Under the pieces are notes generated by a model. The model had not been told where the DNA came from. It saw only the letters and a list, made by a program, of their open reading frames with translations, and ran no database searches. Made by a program: the position numbers and the translations under genes. A DNA stretch of 64,000 nucleotides, from positions 331,774,177 to 331,838,176 of the forward strand of contig NC_090448.1 of assembly GCF_031143425.1 (NCBI RefSeq), in the 5' to 3' direction. Within the stretch, counting starts at the first letter, position 1, and every line of letters starts with the position of its first letter. Shown piece by piece: positions 58,772 through 64,000 of the stretch. The stretch comes from Pleurodeles waltl (taxonomy: Eukaryota; Chordata; Amphibia; Caudata; Salamandridae).

Positions 58772-58990
58772 GAATTGAGGATGCTCTAAGTCTATTTTTC
58801 ATTTTGCCTGACGTATGTACTAATGCACATAATATCTAATGCATATCACGTACTCACATATATAAAATGTGATTTACACTTAAAAATGGACTATAATTAG
58901 TGATTTCACCATATGTTAGCCGTAATTAATGTAGGCCTCAGTTAAACAACTCACACTGTCATTGACAATGTGCATTTTGACTGCTGTGAT
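58772..58990 (+). repeat. LTR-like fragment after the env relic (candidate 3' LTR start)
   Basis: A purine tract AGAGGGGGGAAT ends at about 58770 and is followed by TGAGGATGCTC, which fits a polypurine tract next to U3. 58788-58975 is a direct repeat of 36592-36770. Similarity stops near 58980 in both copies. Confidence 0.5.
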
Positions 58991-60075
58991 TCCATACATG
59001 CCCACATTTTAGAAGGGAAAAATCTGGAGAATTTATTTCCCCCATTAACTTCTATTGGGGCCTGAATCGCGTTTCTGTTTTGCATGGGAGTTGCAAGTCT
59101 GCATGCTGCAGGATCGGCCATTAGATACCCAAATGTATGTTTTTGTCCTTACCTGTCACGTGTCCACCAAGAATTAAGAATTCTGTAGCAGACGTAACAG
59201 ATGCTGTGTGATCTCTGTGCATGCTGGCTTGCACACACAGACCGCCACTATAGTTAGAACGTGGAGACAGCAGCTTGTGCACACTGCACAGCTTAAAATG
59301 GGTGACAGGCAATACGCTTACCAAAGTCCTATGTACCCTGCACCGATCTTGCTCCCAAATGAGCAAGGCACCTCACAGCACAGCAGAGTACGCTTTCCTT
59401 TGATGAGTGCCTCCTTCCACAGCGCTGGATCCTTGCTTCAGTACAGAGCTCAATTGGGAAACCTGACAATGACTGTTGCTGCAGCTTGGCCAATGGGATA
59501 AGCACAGCGTGGTCTCCTTGTCGCATCATCAGCAAGTCCATGGAGGATTGGAAGGTATGGATCTAGCCAGGGTCAGCACCTAGAAGTAAACCACCAGGAC
59601 TCATGCTCGGAGCACCAACGTAAATTTGAACGTATATGCCATTAGTTCGCCAAAGCTTAGTGAATCGAGCCCTTAGATCGATTGAGTCATTTTATTACAG
59701 TTTGGCCAAAGGTTGCTTTTGTATGTGATTGAGACAGTGGGGTTTGAAGTGTTTGATAGGAAAAAAAATATTGTAAAGTTGAATTCCCGCTCATCTCAGT
59801 GCACATCAGTTCCTTTCCTAAGAAGCGATGTTTGATGAGTGCTGATCTTCGCTGTGGCACAGTGTTCATGCAGGTCCAGCCATAGTTGGAGTTTTTGTTT
59901 GCACAGGTTGCCAGTGAATGACCTGTCGTTTCCTTTAAATTCTATTTACATCCTGGCGCATCTTGCTGTGTTCACATTTAAATCCAGCATTATTAGTTTC
60001 CTGCTCGAGGAGGCAGCGCGTCTTGGCGTCTCTGTCCCGGCCTCAGGCAGTTATGTTTTCCTGAAGTGTAGATAA
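58991..60075. other. Unassigned spacer
   Basis: No supported gene; ORFs reach at most 97 codons and overlap on both strands. Confidence 0.4.
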
Positions 60076-60078
60076 TAT

Positions 60079-60555
60079 GGTCCTGATTTAAGAAAAGTGG
60101 CACCACTTTTCTTTCATCCCTTAGCTCCCACCCTAACGTCACCATATGTGCACCATGGAGGTAGTTAGGGAACTAGCACCAAACTTTTTTACGCTAGTTC
60201 GGAGCTTTACAGGATTAGCGTAAACAATGTTGATGCTAATCCTGCAAAGCTCATTGAGGCCCATTGTAAACAATGGTGTGCCTCCTTTTAACGTCTGCTC
60301 TGAGCAGGTGTTAAAAGTGTCAAAACAAATTACAAATTTTTCAGTCTCCACTAACTGGCGAAGAACCCCTTTGCATACATTATGCCTGGTGCAGGCATAA
60401 TGTAGCGCAAGTGGTTACAAAGTGGTGCAATGCATGCATTGCGCCACTTTGTAAATTTTGCGCAGGAATTTTGGCCTCGTTGGGCCACATTAGTGCCAAA
60501 ACAAAATGAGGCTAATATGGCACAAGGAGGCACAAGGAGCTCTTAAATCTGAACC
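60079..60555. mobile_element. MITE of about 477 bp, TSD TAT
   Basis: Starts GGTCCTGATTTAAGA and ends TCTTAAATCTGAACC, flanked by TAT at 60076-60078 and 60556-60558. The interior has inverted TGGCAC/GTGCC-type motifs and no intact ORF. Confidence 0.8.
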
Positions 60556-60558
60556 TAT

Positions 60559-61850
60559 GTGTTTAGCAGAGACAGGTAGGTGTTAATGGAATGAGTGCTC
60601 GCCTTGTGATCCTCATTTTAATGAGGTGAAAAACTGAGAGTTCCTTTCTCCTTGTGATAATTCAATTGAACCATATGTATTGCCCAGCACTACTTAGGCC
60701 TGTTTGCAAAAGGGTGGGCAGAATTCCATGGAATCAAACAGAGTTTTAATGTATCGCCGCAGAATTCCACTGAGTAAAACTCTGCAAGCTCTGTCCACCC
60801 TTAGCACTGTTCTGCTCTTTCCCTTTCATACAATACCCCTCAGTTATTAAGGGTTATCGTGATTATTTACTTTTCCAAGTGTTTAACCCATGGCACCTCC
60901 TTGAGCAAGTGAGACTGTTCTGCTCTTCTACCTTGAGCAGTTCAAGTTTTCTTAGACTTTTAGTTGACAATAATACCACAAACCTATGCATGATGACCTT
61001 CTAGGGGAACTACCTAGAGGTGATGCAATGGCTAATTAAGCCCAGCCAACTCTATACTAGACCTACTTGCCTCCACTGACTCACACACCATTATCTCATT
61101 CTCCCAGCTGCCAACCTTTTCTATTGAGCTTGTGTAAAAAGTTTATAACTTTCTAATAATGGTCTATGCACCATATAGATGTAAAATAATGGACCAAAAT
61201 AATGTTCCTGACTGTTTCCCTATCAACAAAAGCAAAACTTTTGCCCACAATTGTGGTTGAAGCTCAACCTATGGGCAAGGCTTTTCTCTCAGTTGACAAA
61301 ACTAGGGTCTATGATCCAGTTGCGGCTGGATTTTCCTTGTGTTCTCTGGACTACATTTAGAACAAGTTGCTCATGCACTGTGTGTATGTGTGTAAAGCAT
61401 GAGATTTGTACTAGTCTGCCATGGGTCAGTTTTACAAAAGTGAATATGAGGAGTTATCTGCGCAGTGCAAAGTATATTTCTTGACAAATAATGACTGTCC
61501 TTGCAGGTTACTTATTTTTTTAACTAAGATATTCTCAGATTGTCCAATAATATTTATTTGCACTTTCTGAAATACCTTACAGTAGTACATTGAGAGTTCT
61601 ATGTTGGTCCAACTCAATCCTGATAGGTTCTTTGAATGTCTCATGTTTCTGACACACACAATGGAAAGCAATCTAAAACATTGAAAAGGGGAATAGTCGC
61701 TAATTTGTTTGCCAGTTTATTCAATGAATGGCTACTACTGAACTGTTTGCCCTTTGCCTTTTCTGTAAAGTGACCAAAAGTACTCGTCCAGGATATTCCA
61801 ATGTAAATCAGATATAAAGGCACTTGTTATATGATGCAGGATTTAGGATT
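60559..61850. other. Unassigned AT-rich spacer
   Basis: A short direct/inverted CAGAATTCCA motif occurs at 60720 and 60771. No gene supported. Confidence 0.4.
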
Positions 61851-61853
61851 ATA

Positions 61854-62414
61854 GGCCCCATCATGGGTTTGGCAGACGGAAAACTCAGTCTGCCAAACTC
61901 CCAACAGGGTGGCCACCGCCTACGCAGGGCGACCTTCCCACTGGAGCTATTATGGGTTTCCTGTTAGGTCGGCAGATGGAAACCTAAGTTTCCACCCACT
62001 CACCTAGCGGGAAGCAGGCTACAGCACTGTTTCTGGCTTGTAATCGAGCCAGCGGGAATGCTGTCGCCTGCAGGGGCACCAGCACCCTCGCAAAGCAAGA
62101 GTGAACATTGCGATGGTGCTGGCCAGGGGGCACTTGGCATGGGCAGTGCAGTGCACCTGTCCTCCACCAGCCTTTTCATGGCGGTGCTTCCGCCATGAAA
62201 CCGCTGGCAGAGGACGAGGTCGCAATTCCCAGGGCAGCTCCTCTTGCAATGCTGCCCTAACTGATTAGTATCTCCACCTCAGCCAGACCGCTGGGATCCA
62301 AGATCCTGTCGGCGCTGGCGGTTCCCTGGCAGTCCGACCGCCAGGTCTGTAATGTGGTGGTCAGACCGCCGCATTGGCGGTGGACTATAGACCGCCACAC
62401 TTGTAATAAGGTCC
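61854..62414. mobile_element. Probable Harbinger-related MITE
   Basis: Starts GGCCCCATCATGGGTTTGGC and ends TTGTAATAAGGTCC. The interior contains GGCGGTGCTTCCGCC, CCGACCGCC and other GCGGT/ACCGC motifs as in the MITEs at 17441 and 39451. The flanks (ATA and TAT) do not settle the TSD. Confidence 0.6.
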
Positions 62415-63243
62415 TATATGTCGCGAGACCTTCACTGCTGCACATTTTCCAAGCACATGATCTGTAAGTCACTTCTGCAGTCCCTCTGACTGGAACATGT
62501 CTCCAAGTGGGGCAGTGGTCTGTGCAGAACCATTCCTTGGTGTTTTCCCAGTTAAATAACACCAACGTGTTTGTTCAAATGCTGTTTATTGTAAATGTAT
62601 TTCAATTTTCTAGATGATATTTAACTATACAAATGAAGAACCCATCGGTCAGTGAGAAGATGTTTGAAATAGTGTGTACAGTCCATTTCATCTACTCAGT
62701 ATTAGTGAAATTAAAACAGAATTAGAAGACTTTTCAGCAAATGGACTTTGTAATTTTATGTATCTGCCCACTTGCACTAAATTACGAACCTCCATTTTAG
62801 TGATGTATTTTATATCCACGGTCAAATGAGCATCCTTGTCTTTAGTGGAGTTTTAAGTCTCTAAGCTTCCATGAATATGCTCTTTCTTCCATGTACATGC
62901 TTGTAAGTATACTTCTCAGTCAATCTGTCTTCTCATTTCTATGGTTAGCCTTGAGTATAATACTCATGCTTTGTGCATTCACATGAATGGGCCTTCTTGT
63001 CTATCAGTACTGACTACTTGTCTCTGAGCAGGCTTCTCTCTCTGCCCATCTTTCCATGTGCTTCCTTGCTATGGTATTCTTTTCTATGTGTGTCTTAACC
63101 TTTGAATAAGTAATACTGAGCCTTTCTGTTTCTGAGCACTGCTGCCTGTGTCTCCTTTTATGTGTGTCTTTTCATCTTTGTGTATCCTGGTCTCTGGTTG
63201 TCATATGTACAACTTCTGCTTTTCTGGCCCCATGTCACTGTCT
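62415..63243. other. Unassigned T-rich spacer
   Basis: Pyrimidine-rich from 62860 to 63240 with recurring TCTTTC/TGTGTCT motifs. No ORF above 60 codons outside the edges. Confidence 0.4.
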
Positions 63244-63600
63244 ATCTTGCTTTTTAGGGTCGAGCCTGTGTCGCATGTGCTTGTGCATGCGTTTCGCTAG
63301 TGAGACGCTTTAGGAATTAAAAAGGGCTCGGAGCCCCGTCCACGTCACGTCAGTGTCTTTCATTGGTTCGTGGGCTTGCCTGTTAGAATCTGCTTGATTT
63401 CATTAGTGGAAGGCACGCATACGTCATTCCTTTTCCGGTGGTTAGCCCTCCACGAGCGCATCGACCAAGTACAGAAAACATACGAGGCTCTCTGTTTTCC
63501 GTCCGGTTCGTGGACTACTTTTTCTCCATTTTCGCAACACGATCTCGCTTGGCAGAAGTCGAGCGATTTGCATTTTTAAGATATCATCCATTTTGAAAAA
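63244..63600 (+). promoter_or_regulatory. Promoter- or LTR-like stretch with CRE and CCAAT motifs
   Basis: Contains CCACGTCACGTCAG (two overlapping ACGTCA half-sites) at about 63340-63353, CATTGGTTC at 63361-63369, and a further TACGTCATTCC near 63420. It is more GC-rich than its surroundings. I suspect a retroelement LTR or 5' region, but neither boundary could be shown. Confidence 0.35.
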
Positions 63601-64000
63601 TGCTAAACGACAGTAATTACTCATACAAAAAGCAGAACTAAAGCATGAGAACATGCCTCTCAAATCACAAAGTTCCCAGCATTAAAAAAAAATACAGACT
63701 GCACAACGTACGTGACTCTGTGAAGGAAAACCATGACTCATGTATACGTTGCTGACGTTGACTTTTTCATAAACATCTCGACCCACGTTTTATCAATGTG
63801 CACATCCTACCGAGCAGAAGCTAAGGAAACAGATGAAGCGCAGACTGTGCCTAATTCTGAAGAACCACTTCTTTAAGTCTTTATTTAGATACGTTAATAT
63901 TGGAATTACTCTGAATCTTTTTTGTCTTTTTCAACAATTACCACATTTTAAATATAATTTCAGTCAATTAAAATTAACTAAGCCCATTCTTTTAATTAGG
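63601..64000. other. Unassigned AT-rich end of window
   Basis: No gene or repeat recognised. Confidence 0.4.

Overview
The window looks like intergenic or intronic DNA from a salamander with a giant genome, most likely a newt such as Pleurodeles waltl. The assignment is inferred from repeat content: Harbinger DNA transposons, a DIRS-type tyrosine recombinase relic, palindromic MITEs and very long LTR pieces. No bacterial gene organisation, CRISPR array, rRNA or tRNA was seen, and no ordinary host gene could be supported. Almost everything that can be named is a mobile element or a tandem repeat inside one.

The centrepiece is two full-length Harbinger elements in opposite orientation: element A (7231-16025, TSD ATT) and element B (25912-35934, TSD AAT). 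Each has three genes: a two-exon Myb/SANT-like protein with a coiled coil (Myb1), a HARBI1-type DDE transposase, and a second, three-exon Myb/SANT-like protein (Myb2). The transposase seems to start from a tiny arginine-rich first exon next to the far terminus. That exon joins in frame, over an intron of 4.7 kb (A) or 6.0 kb (B), to the catalytic exon, so Myb2 lies antisense inside transposase intron 1. Myb1 of element B is an intact 399-codon gene. The other five genes carry stops or frameshifts. The two transposases share a frameshift in a C-run, and a 99-bp intron present in A is cleanly absent in B. Both elements carry large minisatellite arrays at the 3' end of Myb2 and in the terminal region beyond it.

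1-4820: pieces of a long LTR flank a third Harbinger fragment that holds only a dead Myb2. 4821-7227: nothing recognised. 16029-25908: a DIRS recombinase relic, a Harbinger MITE, a CR1/L2-type LINE tail, a palindromic MITE, a degenerate minisatellite, an L1-like ORF2 relic and another TIR element.

35938-59000: an old endogenous retrovirus on the + strand. Protease, reverse transcriptase, RNase H and integrase relics lie at about 46.1-49.3 kb and an envelope relic at 57.2-58.7 kb. The two blocks are separated by a 6.9-kb TTAA-flanked, piggyBac-like non-autonomous element (50059-56944). That element is itself filled with two arrays: a unit of about 170 bp with 9 copies, and a 383-bp unit with about 10 copies. 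LTR-like sequences at 36.57 and 58.77 kb may belong to the provirus.

59000-64000: two more MITEs, unassigned AT-rich DNA, and a CCAAT/CRE-containing stretch near 63.3 kb that could be an LTR promoter. All identifications rest on reading translations, repeat periods and ends by eye; no database search was run.
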